Source: CAVQFB01 sp963711675
GTDB lineage: Bacteria > Acidobacteriota > Terriglobia > Terriglobales > Acidobacteriaceae
DNA length: 64,000 nt
NCBI GenBank assembly: GCA_963711675.1
Contig: CAVQFB010000019.1
Span: forward strand, 1-64,000
Reading direction: 5' to 3'
In this document: positions 35,395 to 45,154 of the stretch, one piece after another
Layout: every line of letters begins with the position of its first letter
How positions within the stretch are numbered: position 1 is the first letter of the stretch
Program-made: the position numbers and the translations under genes
The notes under the pieces: model-generated
What the model was told of the DNA's origin: nothing
The model's database searches: none
The model's input: the letters and a program-made list of their open reading frames with translations, nothing else

Positions 35395-35423
35395 TTGCCA
35401 TAGGGGGAGCACATCCTTATAAT
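35395..35423 (+). promoter_or_regulatory. Putative promoter for the exported TPR protein
   Basis: TTGCCA (35395-35400), 17-bp spacer, perfect TATAAT (35418-35423). The gap between the SDR and TPR genes (35290-35603) otherwise shows no gene; the 5' leader of the TPR mRNA would be about 175 nt. Confidence 0.6.
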
Positions 35424-35603
35424 CCGGCACACCGGAAATTGGACAGGCGCCGCCTTGAATGTTGTCAGGTGGCAAAGAGATCTCCGGGGCCTTTCGCATG
35501 GGCACAGACTGTGCCGTGTTTGGAACCTGGGTGCGCTAGCTTGGGTATGCCTGGGCAGATTTGTTCGTCGCTGTTTTCCCGTGAGTTTTAAGGAGCCATA
35601 CTG

Positions 35604-36917
35604 ATGAAGAAGATTCTGGTCACTATTGCGCTTGGGTTCGCTGTTCTGGTACCTGGCCAAGGCACAGCTCAGCAACCGCAGGCACAAACCCCGGCTGCTC
35701 CGGGTGGGCAACCCGCGCCGCAGAAGAAAGAGATCAAAGATCCGGCGGAATACAACGCTTACGTGGGCGCGATCCAGCAGCAGGATCCCAATGCGAAGAT
35801 CAGCGGCCTGGAGGCCTTTGTCACGCAGTATCCGAACAGCGTGATGAAAGAAGACGCGCTTGAGGCCTTGATGGGCGCCTACCAGCAGACCAATAACGGG
35901 GCAAAGATGAACGATGCCGCGCAGCGCGTGTTGCAGGCAAATCCCTGCAATCTGCGAGCACTGGCCCTGTTGGCGTACACCAAGCGAGCCACGGCTGAGG
36001 CGAACCAGAATCCGCAACAAAACCTAGCCGACGGCGCGCAGTACGGGGAGAAGGGACTTCAGTGTTTGCAGACAGCGCAGAAGCCGGCGGAGGTCTCGGA
36101 CGCCGATTGGGACAAGCTCAAGAAACAGACCAGCGTGATTTTTAACGGCGTCGTGGGTATCAATGCCCTCCAAGGCAAGAACTATGCGAAGGCGCAGCAG
36201 AACTTGCGTGCCTCAGCTGAGGGCGACCCGACCAACCTGCGGGATATTTATCCGCTTGCGCTCGCTTATCTGACGTCCACCCCACCAGACCAGGTGAATG
36301 GTCTGTTCTACATCGCGCGGGCGGCTGGCTTGGCGGCTGGCTCTCCAGCGGCAGCGCAGATCGAAGGATACGGGAAGAAGCAATATACGAAATATCACGG
36401 TTCGGATGAGGGCTGGACGGACGTTCTCGCGCAGGCAAAGGCCAACCCGGCGCCTCCGGCGGGCTTCACCATCAAGCAGTACGTTCCGCCGACTCCAGCT
36501 GAACAGGCTGCAGATCTGGTGAAAACGAAGCAGCCGAAAGAAATGTCTTTTGCTGAGTGGGAGCTCGTGCTGTCGGCTGGTAAACCAGAGGATGCGGATA
36601 AAGTGTGGAGCGCCATTAAGGGAGTGTCGCTGCAGATGGAAGGCCAGGTCGTGAAGGCTTCGCCCACCAGACTGGAGATCGCGGGCAGCCAGGACGACAT
36701 CGACCAGAAGCGCGCGGACATCATCCTGGAGATGGGGGGCACGATTCCGGCGAAGTTGATGCCCAAGGAAGGCGCGACACTGGATTTCGAGGGCACGCCG
36801 GATTCCTACGTAGCCAGCCCGTTCGTCATGACCATGAACAAGGGCAGCTTGTTGGCGAAGGCGGCACCAGCGCCGGCAAAGAAGCGTCCGGTTCGGAAAC
36901 GTCCCACTGGCCAATAG
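35604..36917 (+). CDS. Exported TPR-like repeat protein
   Basis: 437 residues, ATG preceded by AAGGAG; signal peptide ends near GTAQQ. Helical repeats resemble TPR units (NAYVGAIQQQDPNAKISGLE, VMKEDALEALMGAYQQTNN, CNLRALALLAYTKRATAEA, GVVGINALQGKNYAKAQQNL). The C-terminal part has a beta-rich stretch (LQMEGQVVKASPTRLEIAGS) and ends in a basic tail KKRPVRKRPTGQ. It looks like an envelope-located scaffold common in Acidobacteria; no specific role is known to me. Confidence 0.7.
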   Translation: MKKILVTIALGFAVLVPGQGTAQQPQAQTPAAPGGQPAPQKKEIKDPAEYNAYVGAIQQQDPNAKISGLEAFVTQYPNSVMKEDALEALMGAYQQTNNGAKMNDAAQRVLQANPCNLRALALLAYTKRATAEANQNPQQNLADGAQYGEKGLQCLQTAQKPAEVSDADWDKLKKQTSVIFNGVVGINALQGKNYAKAQQNLRASAEGDPTNLRDIYPLALAYLTSTPPDQVNGLFYIARAAGLAAGSPAAAQIEGYGKKQYTKYHGSDEGWTDVLAQAKANPAPPAGFTIKQYVPPTPAEQAADLVKTKQPKEMSFAEWELVLSAGKPEDADKVWSAIKGVSLQMEGQVVKASPTRLEIAGSQDDIDQKRADIILEMGGTIPAKLMPKEGATLDFEGTPDSYVASPFVMTMNKGSLLAKAAPAPAKKRPVRKRPTGQ

Positions 36918-36941
36918 ACACGATTTCAGCTGATGTGAATT

Positions 36942-36977
36942 GAAGGCAGCCAGAAATGGCTGCCTTTCTTTATCTTT
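36942..36977 (+). terminator. Rho-independent terminator
   Basis: GAAGGCAGCC (36942-36951), loop AGAAAT, GGCTGCCTTT (36958-36967), then CTTTATCTTT. Strong stem and U-rich tail directly after the exported TPR gene. Confidence 0.85.
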
Positions 36978-37019
36978 ATGGGAAAAAAAATCTGGTAATC
37001 AGGCCCACGGATGGGGGAG

Positions 37020-37298
37020 CTAGCGTACGGCTTTCTTCTCCAGCGTGATGGGACGCGCGCTGCGCGGCGGGCGCCTGACACCGTCGCGGAGCAGGCGTAC
37101 ATCAATCTTCAGTTCGTTGATGGTGCGGCTCAGCGTATTGCGGTGCATTTCGAGCTGGCGGGCGGCACGGCACTGGTTGCCTTTGTTTTCCTGGAGCACA
37201 GTGAGGATAAATCGTTTCTTGAATTCACGGACGGCTTCCGAGTACAGAATGTTGCTCTTGTACATCTGCATGACGAGCGCTTCCAGCTGATCTTTCAC
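37020..37298 (-). CDS. Fis-type helix-turn-helix protein
   Basis: 92 residues. The core (AVREFKKRFILTVLQENKGN, QCRAARQLEMHRNTLSRTIN) is the HTH_8/Fis DNA-binding domain found in Fis and at the C-terminus of NtrC-type regulators; it stands here as a small free protein with a basic tail. It could act as a nucleoid-associated or local regulator. It reads away from the gene ending at 36917 and is followed upstream by cvpA and purC. Confidence 0.8.
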   Translation of the reverse strand: MKDQLEALVMQMYKSNILYSEAVREFKKRFILTVLQENKGNQCRAARQLEMHRNTLSRTINELKIDVRLLRDGVRRPPRSARPITLEKKAVR

Positions 37299-37348
37299 GG
37301 GGGCTCTCTCTTTCTTTCCGCTCTTATCTCATCTTATGAATGCCACTT

Positions 37349-37927
37349 CTAATGCGCTGCAGGCTGCGAAGCCGGCTGCGGCGAGGGCTTTCCAGCATCT
37401 GCAGGCGCCGCTCCCTGACGCTGGCGGCGTAACAAATCAAGTCCCTGATAAAAACGTGACCGTAATTCCGAGGGCGCGACCCAGATCGCAGCCCGCCCTA
37501 CCACCAGGAAATAAGGCGCCAGTTGCGATCCTTCCAGCCAGCGCGATGTGGGCGTAAACGCGGCCATACCCATCAAAATGACAGCGACCACCAATGCGCC
37601 CCGAACCACGCCCAGGACACCGCCCAGCATGCGATCAAACCAGCTGAGTCCAGCTTCCTTGACGGCCCATCTCACTACACGGCCGATCAAGCCCGCCAGA
37701 ATCAGAACCGCGAGAAAAATGATGAGGAAACCAGCAATATCGCCTAACCATGGCGATTTAAGGTGCGGCGCAAACCATTCTGCCAGCCGATGGTACTGCC
37801 AAGCAGCCAGCAGATAACCAACAACCAAGCCGGCGATTCCGAAAGCCTCATGGAAGAAGCCCTGGGAAGCGGCTGATACAACAGAGATCAAAATCACCGC
37901 AAGTATTGCCCAATCCGCAACGCTCAT
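37349..37927 (-). CDS. cvpA: CvpA family membrane protein
   Basis: 192 residues with four predicted transmembrane helices (starting WAILAVILISVVSAASQGFF, then GIAGLVVGYLLAAW, GFLIIFLAVLILAGLIG, and VRGALVVAVILMGM), the CvpA pattern including GxxxE-like FHEAFGIAGL. CvpA is needed for colicin V production in E. coli, where it sits beside purF; here it sits 70 bp from purC, again a purine gene. Biochemical role is unclear. Confidence 0.85.
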   Translation of the reverse strand: MSVADWAILAVILISVVSAASQGFFHEAFGIAGLVVGYLLAAWQYHRLAEWFAPHLKSPWLGDIAGFLIIFLAVLILAGLIGRVVRWAVKEAGLSWFDRMLGGVLGVVRGALVVAVILMGMAAFTPTSRWLEGSQLAPYFLVVGRAAIWVAPSELRSRFYQGLDLLRRQRQGAAPADAGKPSPQPASQPAAH

Positions 37928-37997
37928 CGAGTTCCGCTCCGGTCAGGTTCTGCGTCGGCTTCAAAATTTCGATGACAGAAGCCTTCCACTGATCGGA

Positions 37998-38909
37998 TCA
38001 CAACTCCAGCTCGCGTCCTGTGAGCCTGCGATATGCCTCGAGGTACTTGTCGCTGGTTCTGCGAGCCACTTCCGGCGGCAAAGCCGGTGCGGGTGGCTGC
38101 TTGTTCCAGCGAATCTCCTCGAGGTAGTCCCTCACGTACTGCTTGTCATATGACTCTTGCGCTTTGCCCGGGTTGTACGTGTCCGCCGGCCAGAAGCGCG
38201 ACGAATCCGGGGTAAGCACTTCGTCGGCGAGTGTGATGCCGGCGGGCGTTATCCCGAATTCAAACTTCGTGTCCGCGATGATGATGCCCCGCTGCCGCGC
38301 GTAGTCAGCAGCCTTCTTGTAAAGACTGAGACTGATGTCGCGTAACCGGCGACTCTGCTCAGGGTCCACGAGTTTACACATTTCCTGAAACGAAATGTTG
38401 ATATCGTGCCCGGAACTTTCTTTCGTGGCCGGCGTGAAGACCGGCTCCGGAAGCTGATCTGACTCACGTAACCCGGATGGGAGCTCGATGCCGCACACCT
38501 TGCCTGTCGCCTTGTATTCTTTCCAGCCCGATCCGGAGAGATAACCGCGAACCACGCACTCCACCGGAAACATCTCTCCGCGGGCGACCATCATAGAGCG
38601 GCCGCGCAACTGGTCCGAATATTTCTGCACATTCGCGGGAAAGCGCTCGACGTCAGCGGTGATGAAGTGATTCGGACAGATATCCTTCAGGAAATCAAAC
38701 CAGAAGAGCGAAAGTTGTGTGAGTACCCGGCCTTTGTGGGGAATGCCCGTGGCAAGCACATAGTCGAATGCCGAAATACGGTCAGTCGCGACGAAAAGGA
38801 GCCGGTCGTTGTCGAGGCGGTACACGTCGCGCACTTTGCCGCTGGCGTGAAGTTCCAGTTCCGGGAAATCGGTTTGTAACAGGACGGGGTCGAGAAGTTC
38901 GGTGCTCAT
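37998..38909 (-). CDS. purC: Phosphoribosylaminoimidazole-succinocarboxamide synthase
   Basis: SAICAR synthase of purine biosynthesis: ATP-dependent joining of aspartate to CAIR. 303 residues from MSTELLDPVLLQTD (an in-frame upstream extension was rejected because the promoter lies there). SGKVRDVYRL, VATDRISAFDYVL, FPVECVVRGYLSGSGW, GIIIADTKFEFG and LADEVLTPDSSRFWP are diagnostic; the long form with the extended C-terminal region is eukaryote/Acidobacteria-like. Confidence 0.95.
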   Translation of the reverse strand: MSTELLDPVLLQTDFPELELHASGKVRDVYRLDNDRLLFVATDRISAFDYVLATGIPHKGRVLTQLSLFWFDFLKDICPNHFITADVERFPANVQKYSDQLRGRSMMVARGEMFPVECVVRGYLSGSGWKEYKATGKVCGIELPSGLRESDQLPEPVFTPATKESSGHDINISFQEMCKLVDPEQSRRLRDISLSLYKKAADYARQRGIIIADTKFEFGITPAGITLADEVLTPDSSRFWPADTYNPGKAQESYDKQYVRDYLEEIRWNKQPPAPALPPEVARRTSDKYLEAYRRLTGRELEL

Positions 38910-38941
38910 GACTGAAATTTTACATGTGAAAAACGTCGCGT

Positions 38942-38969
38942 ATTCTAGCGTCCCAGAAATTTTTGTCAA
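38942..38969 (-). promoter_or_regulatory. Putative purC promoter
   Basis: Minus-strand TTGACA (38969-38964), 16-bp spacer, TAGAAT (38947-38942); expected start of transcription about 26 nt before the ATG. The remaining sequence to 39200 shows no gene and no further site I can name. Confidence 0.65.
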
Positions 38970-39200
38970 CCGTTAACTCGAAGGCTGGAGGAGAGGTCAC
39001 CGGCGGTTGATAGGAAAAAAGTTGACACCTGAGGACGGAGGCGAAACTGGGCGCGGGGCAAGGCTTTTGGCCCAGGCGAATTGTGGAAAAGCTGAGGATG
39101 ACAGAGGATAAAGTGGTTTGTATCAGTAAGAATTCCGCCCGCAATCAAACAGCATTAGTGCCGGAACAGGAGAGACCACGTCAAGAGCAAACTTGAGATC

Positions 39201-42200
39201 TTACGCCGTCGCGCCGAAGCGCACTGATACCAATTTTGAAACACCCGGCTCCTGCATCGTCACACCGTAGAGCACGGGCGCGATGCTCATGGTTTTCTTG
39301 CTGTGGGTGATGAGCACAAACTGCGTTTGCACACTCATCTCGCGCACCAGTTCGGTGAAACGTCCGATGTTGGCTTCATCGAGAGGCGCGTCCACTTCGT
39401 CGAGGATGCAGAACGGACTAGGCTGGTACTGGAAGATCCCGACAAGAAGAGATAGGGCAGTGAGCGCCTTTTCTCCGCCGGAGAGCAGGAGCACATTCTG
39501 CAGTTTTTTCCCCGGGGGCGAGGCGACCACGTCGATGCCGCTCTCGGCACTGTTTTCTTCGTCGGTGAGGCGCATGAAGGCGTGGCCGCCACCGAAGAGT
39601 TTCTTGAACGTGGCCTGGAAGTTCTCGTTGATCTTGCCGAAGGCTTCCTCGAACTTCTGGCGGGAAACCACATCGATCTCTTTGATCGTAGCTTGCGTGT
39701 TTTGAATCGATTCGAGAAGATCCCGCCTCTGGTTTTCAAGGAACTGATGGCGTTCGGCGGTTTCCTTGTACTCCTCGAGCGCCATCATGTTGACCGGACC
39801 CATGGCGTCCAGACGCGTGCGCATCTCACGGTAAGCCTGATCTTCGATGTGCAACTGCTCGCCCGTGGCAATAGGCAGGGTTGTATCTGACATCAGGTCA
39901 TGGCGCTCAACACCCAATTCATTTAGACAGGTTTCGGCCATGTAGTGCGCGTCCGACTGCAGCTTCGCGGCGGCGGCAGAGAGTTCGCCCTTGCGGTCTC
40001 GAGCCTGATCGAGGAGTTGCCGGGTGGTGTGAAGCGCGCCATCGAGTTCGGTCAGGCGTGCCCGCACTTGTTCGGACTCGAGTTGCAGCAAGCCGTCGCG
40101 AGTCTCACAGGCATTGCGTTCCGCATCGAGATCAAGAAGCTGGCTTGCGATTTCCAGATTTTCCGTTTCACGCTGCGTTATTTCCGCCGTGGCGGACGCA
40201 ATCTGCGCCTGTAAAGCATTCACTCGCTCGCTGGCTTCGGAGGCAAGCGATTCGATCCTGGTGAAGCCAACCGATGCGGACCTATGACGCTCTTCGAGTG
40301 CCGCAACCCGAGCGGCACGCTGCGACGCATTTTGAGTCGCGGCATCGCGGCGCGAACGAAGGGTGGCCAGGCGCTCCTGTCCGGTCGCCATTTCCTGTTC
40401 GAGCGCAACTCGCTTGTCGTCAAATTCCGCAATGCCTGCCCGCCGAGCTTCGATAACCGTTTCCTGTTCGGCGCGATCGCTGGCCAGACGCTGCAATTCG
40501 GCAACGCTGGTAGTACGGCGCTCGCCCACGCGGGCCATCTCGGCTTCAAGCTGTTGCAGCATGTGGCCCGAGGTCATGGCCAACTTCTCGGCTTCGCGCT
40601 TTTCGGCTTCCAGCCGGTCGACCAGGGAAGAAAGCTCTTTAATTTCACGGCCGAGCGTCATGGCATGAAGTTCTTCGTCACGAAGGGCATGCTCTAGTTC
40701 TTCCAGCAGGCGCATGACCTCACGCAGCTCGCGCTTCATGGAAAGCGGTCCTTCGGAACGCTGCTTGCCGCCGGTGACGGTCACGTTGTGGAAGCACTCT
40801 CCTGATTGCGAGAGGAAGAACGCGTCCGGGTTCTCGAGGGCAAGCTCACGGCCAAGGCCGGAATCGGGGACGATGTATCCGTCGCGCAGCTTGGGCAGGA
40901 TCACTTCGAGCGACTTGCCGAAGCCGTTCAGAACGCGAATCGTGTTCTTCAGCGGCAGGATGGGTCGTCCCGGAGGCGCGGAGTGAGCACCTTCGTCCAG
41001 AATGAAAGAGAACTTTGCCTGAGAGTCCTCAGGATGAACCAGGAAGGTTGCGCGGCCGTCAACGTCGTTGCGGAGCAGGCGGAGGCCTTCGTCGGCAGCG
41101 TCCCAGGATTTCACGACGATGTAATTCAACTCGTCGCGCAAGAAGTCTTCGACGACACGTTCGTACTGCGGTTCGACCTCCAGAAAATCTGCCAACACCC
41201 CGGCTGGGGCTAAGCCGCCTTGCATGCCACCAGACTGGAACAGGCGACGAACCGACTCGGTCGAGTAACCGTGCTCGGCGATGACGGCTTCGAGCGAGCT
41301 TTTCTTGCCGATCGCGGAGGCATACTCGGCCCGCAAGCTGTCGAGGCGATTCTTGGCGCCGAATTCTTCGCGGCGCTTGTGTTCGATCAACAGCCGTGAC
41401 TGGTCGATTTCTTCGGCGAGACCGGAGACGCGCTGCGAGACGGTTTCGAATTCAAGGGCGAGCTGGCCGCGCTGGCCACCGAAGGCTTCGACTTGAGAGT
41501 TCGCGGCAGCGATGTCCGCTTGCAGGCGTTGGGTCTCGCGATCGACGGCAGCGAGGCGCTCCTCAGCTTGGGTCAGCTGGTTGCGCAAACTGGCCGCGGA
41601 AGCGACCGCTTGCATAATGGAGGCCCGCCACTCGTCCTGTTGCGCTTCGAGGCCGGACAAATCAGTAGTGGCACCGGCTGCCTCCTGTTCGGCGATTGCC
41701 AGTTCGTTTTGTGCGGTTATCAGATCAGCCTCGGCTGATTCGAGTATTTGGCGGTTGGCGTCGAGCTCAGCTTGCAGAGCTGCCAGCCGCTGCTGCGCCT
41801 GTGTTGATTCAGCTTCGGCGGCCCCGACACGCATTACGAGTTCGGCGCAGCGTTCTTGGTTGGTCCGACGGCGTGCGCTCCCGCGGTCAATTTCGACGAC
41901 AATCTGATTCAGCCGGTCTCGATTCTGCTGGGTCTCCGTATTTACGGCATAGCTGCGCTGAGTGCGCTCGGCCTGCTCGCTCTCCAGTTGGTGTAGGCTC
42001 GCGTTCTGATTCTGGATTTCGTCCGAGACCGCTTGCAGCTGTGCATCTAGATCTGCCGCCTGCTGGTCGAGTTGCACAAACTTACTAGCGAGCACGAGTC
42101 TCAGCTTAGCGCGCATTTCTTCGCGCAGCCGGGCATAGCGCTCCGCCTTCGATGCCTGGCGCTTGAGGGAGTTCATCTGGCGCGTGACTTCCTCGAAAAT

Positions 42201-43080
42201 ATCGTTCACACGCGAAAGATTGACCTTGGCCTCTTCCAGGCGGGCTTCCGCGAGGCGCTTCTTGGTTTTGAACTTGGTGACGCCGGCGGCTTCTTCGATG
42301 ATGGCGCGCCGGTCGGTGGGGCGGCTGCTGAGGATCTGCCCGATACGGCCTTGTTCGATGAGGGCATAGGACTCGGGACCAAGGCCCGTGCCCATGAAGA
42401 GTTCCTGAATGTCGCGCAGGCGGCAAAGCTTGCCGTTCAGAAGGTATTCGCTGTCGCCTGAGCGGAACAGGCGCCGGGTGACGACGATCTCGCCGGCGGG
42501 AATCTGCTGCTGAAACTTGCGGCGGCGGATCTTGAGCACAACTTGCGGGCCCGCGCCGTTCGTGGGCTGCTCGGGGGCGCCAGATGCAGGCGGGGCTTCG
42601 ATTGCGGCTCCGGTCGCGGCAACGGGGCTGCCTTCGACTTCCTCCATGACTCCGGGTTGCGCTTCTTCGATCGCTCTTTCAGTTTCTTCGGCGGCCCGAG
42701 CCCGAAGGTCAGATTCATCCCAATCGCTGGCGTGCTCCAGTGAGTCGGTGGGCATCTCCTCGTCGATTTCGATCTGCGGTCGGCTCGTTGGCGTCAATGC
42801 CACCGTAGACTTCGGGATCAATCAAGGTAAGGCTGACTTCCGCCATGCCCGTGGGCTTGCGGTCGCGGGTGCCGGCGAAGATGACGTCCTCCATGCGCGA
42901 GCCACGCAGGGTCTTGGCGGATTGCTCGCCCAGAACCCAGGAGATGGCGTCCGCGATATTGGACTTGCCGCAGCCGTTGGGACCGATGATGGCGGCAACG
43001 CCGTCACCGTGGAACTTGAGTTCGGTCCGATCGCAGAAGGATTTGAACCCGAGAATCTGCAGTCTTTTCAGTTTGAGCAA
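39201..43080 (-). CDS. smc: Chromosome segregation protein SMC, one frameshift
   Basis: About 1,293 residues. Start is TTG at 43080, since AAGGAG lies 6 nt upstream and it gives LLKLKRLQILGFKSF. Walker A GPNGCGKSNI near residue 33, long coiled-coil arms, hinge around FLEVEPQYERVVEDFLRDEL, then ABC signature LLSGGEKALTALSLL and Walker B FCILDEVDAPLDE near the end. The N-terminal head reads in one frame to about 42790 and continues in another (after IDPE), so one base is lost or gained. An acidic, Ala/Pro-rich insertion of about 80-90 residues lies in the head before the conserved GEIVVTRRLFRSGDSEYLLNG. SMC compacts and segregates chromosomes with ScpAB. Confidence 0.92.
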
Positions 43081-43248
43081 CTTCGACTCCTTGGACTCGT
43101 CGACGCGCAAGTCGCGGGGGATGCCGCGCTCGTTACCACTTGGATGCTCCCGCAATTGGCTGGGACGGACGCCACCCCTCACCCGGGACGGGTCCGCACG
43201 GATTCCAGCTAATGTAAAGGCGAAAACGGGCGCGGGTCAAGCATGAAA

Positions 43249-43295
43249 ACACTATATATGGTGTGGGCATGCCGAACACCGGATTATATTGCACA
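43249..43295 (-). promoter_or_regulatory. smc promoter with NrdR boxes
   Basis: ACACTATATATGGTGT (43249-43264) matches the NrdR-box consensus (ACACWATATATWGTGT) at 15 of 16 positions. A weaker second copy, CGGATTATATTGCACA (43280-43295), is spaced 31 bp (three helical turns) away, the usual arrangement of NrdR box pairs. The minus strand of the second box contains a perfect -10 element TATAAT (43288-43283), so transcription toward smc would start between the boxes, about 195 nt before the smc start codon. Confidence 0.65.
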
Positions 43296-43458
43296 CACAA
43301 TGCGACAACTGCCTGAGAAACGAGTGAGAGAAAAGGAGACGGGAGGGATTCGCGAGAGCGAGATAACTCTAGCCCAAGGCTCGGTTGGAAGCAATGAGCA
43401 AAGTGAAAGGGGCCTTCAACAAAAAGGCACGAGGGTGTGACTCGTGCCAAGGAAGGTT

Positions 43459-43476
43459 GCCGAGCTTACGCTCGGC
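43459..43476. repeat. Perfect hairpin
   Basis: GCCGAGC-TTAC-GCTCGGC in the 516-bp gap between smc and the peptidase gene; it directly precedes a threefold repeat. No T-run follows on either strand. Confidence 0.5.
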
Positions 43477-43482
43477 CTAGAC

Positions 43483-43595
43483 GGACGAGGGCGTCCGTCC
43501 CCACACGATTCAGATTTTACTGGACCGGGCGTCCGTCCCCACGCGATTCAGATTTGACGGACGAGGGCGTCCGTCCCCACACGGTTTGTGCTGAC
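43483..43595. repeat. Threefold 37-39-bp direct repeat with internal palindrome
   Basis: Three tandem copies starting at 43483, 43522 and 43559. Each begins GGACGAGGGCGTCCGTCC or a close variant, which folds on itself (GGACG...CGTCC), followed by CCACACGATTCAGATTT in the first two copies; the third copy diverges after CCACACG. It ends at the stop codon of the M20 peptidase gene. Confidence 0.8.
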
Positions 43596-43596
43596 T

Positions 43597-44970
43597 CTAT
43601 CCTCCCAATTTCTCGAAGAAGAGGCAGATCGATTCGATCCCGCGATAAAAGTTCGGGATGTGGAACTTCTCGTTGGGCGCGTGCAGGTTGTCGTCGGGGA
43701 GGCCGAAGCCCATCATCACGCTGGGAATCTTCAGCACGTCCTGGAAGTCGGTCACAATGGGAATAGAGCCTCCGGAGCGAATGAACACGGTGTCTTTCTT
43801 GAAAATATCGTGCATGGCTTCGGTTGAGGCTTTGACGAACTTGTTATCGGTACCAACGACGCAAGCCGGACCTTTGCTCCACACTTTAATCTTCGTCTCG
43901 ATCCCCTTGGGAGTGAGCTTCTTAACGAATGTCGTGTAGCGCTTCAGGATGTCGTCAGGATCCTGATTGGGAACGAGGCGCATGGAGACTTTGGCCGCAG
44001 CTTTCGCAGGGATGACGGTCTTCGCGCCTGGAGCTGTGAAGCCACCGGGCATGCCATGCACTTCGAGTGTCGGACGGGCCCAGGTGCGGTAGAGCACGGA
44101 GAAGCCGGGTTCGCCAGTGAGAATTTTGGAGCCGACTTCGGTCTTGCGATAGTGCTCTTCGTTGAAGGGCAGTCGCTTCCAGGCCTTGAGTTCGTCCTTG
44201 GTGGGAGCTTTCACCTTCGAATAGAAGCCGGGGATCAGGACCTTGCCTTTGGAGTCCTTCAGCTTGCTGATGATCTCGATCAGGGCAAAGAAGGGATTCG
44301 GCGCCGCGCCGCCGTACATGCCCGAGTGCAAGTCCGTCTTCGCACCGAAAGCTTCGATTTCTGTGTAGACGAGACCGCGGAGGCCGACGCAGAGGGTGGG
44401 AAGATCAGGGGCAAAAAGTTCGGTATCGCAGACCAGCGCGAAGTCTGCCTTCAGCTTGGACTTCTGCTTGCGCACGTACTCAGCAATGGACTCGCCGCCG
44501 ACTTCTTCTTCGCCTTCGAAGATGATCTTGACGTTGATGGGAAGCTTCCCGTCGTGAGCCTTCATTAAGGACTCGAGCGCCTTGACTTCCATCCAGAGCT
44601 GGCCTTTGTCGTCGACGGCACCCCGGGCGTAGATGTTGCTGTTGCGCTCGGTAGGCTCAAACGGAGGCGTTTTCCACTCGTCGAGCGGGTCCGGCGGCTG
44701 GACATCGAAGTGGGCATACATGAGGACGGTGGGCTTGCCATGAGCGTGTAACCAGTCGGCGTAGATGAGCGGATGGCCCTTGGTGGGGATGACTTCGACG
44801 TTTTCCATGCCGATGCGGCGAAGCTCATTGGCGACGAAGTCGGCGGCTTTCTGCACGTCGCCCTTGTGCTCTTCCAGAGTGCTGACGCTCGGGATGCGAA
44901 GGAGATCTTTGAGTTCGTTCAGGAACCGCTGTTGATTGTCGCGTGCGTAACCGACTGCCGGGGAGGCCAT
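43597..44970 (-). CDS. M20 family metallopeptidase (dipeptidase)
   Basis: 457 residues from MASPAVGYARD. Zinc-ligand motifs: YAHFDVQPPDPLDEW (first His and Asp), GAVDDKGQ, IIFEGEEEVGG (Glu-Glu) and a downstream CDTELF; dimerisation domain in the middle. Family includes dipeptidases such as PepV and carnosinase-like CN hydrolases; cytoplasmic, as no signal peptide is seen. Confidence 0.9.
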   Translation of the reverse strand: MASPAVGYARDNQQRFLNELKDLLRIPSVSTLEEHKGDVQKAADFVANELRRIGMENVEVIPTKGHPLIYADWLHAHGKPTVLMYAHFDVQPPDPLDEWKTPPFEPTERNSNIYARGAVDDKGQLWMEVKALESLMKAHDGKLPINVKIIFEGEEEVGGESIAEYVRKQKSKLKADFALVCDTELFAPDLPTLCVGLRGLVYTEIEAFGAKTDLHSGMYGGAAPNPFFALIEIISKLKDSKGKVLIPGFYSKVKAPTKDELKAWKRLPFNEEHYRKTEVGSKILTGEPGFSVLYRTWARPTLEVHGMPGGFTAPGAKTVIPAKAAAKVSMRLVPNQDPDDILKRYTTFVKKLTPKGIETKIKVWSKGPACVVGTDNKFVKASTEAMHDIFKKDTVFIRSGGSIPIVTDFQDVLKIPSVMMGFGLPDDNLHAPNEKFHIPNFYRGIESICLFFEKLGG

Positions 44971-45154
44971 AAGAGTGCCCTTTCTCGCGAGCAAGCGAAC
45001 TAATAATGGGGAATTAACTGCTCAAAACACTTCAGTATACCTGAAGGAACGGGGCGTTCCGGGCGGGGCTAGGACGTGGGCAATCCGAAACGGGACGCAG
45101 CGACAGGGGAGGGGTACGTTAAGCCAGGTGGGAGAGTAACGGACGCAGAGTTCG

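Noticed and set aside
43243..43440. A small gene downstream of the NrdR box on the plus strand
   Set aside because: The 65-codon frame overlaps the NrdR box, lacks a ribosome binding site and ends in the repeat region; the -10 element points the other way.
43483..43595. CRISPR array
   Set aside because: The three units are repeated over their whole length with no unique spacers, and no cas genes are near.
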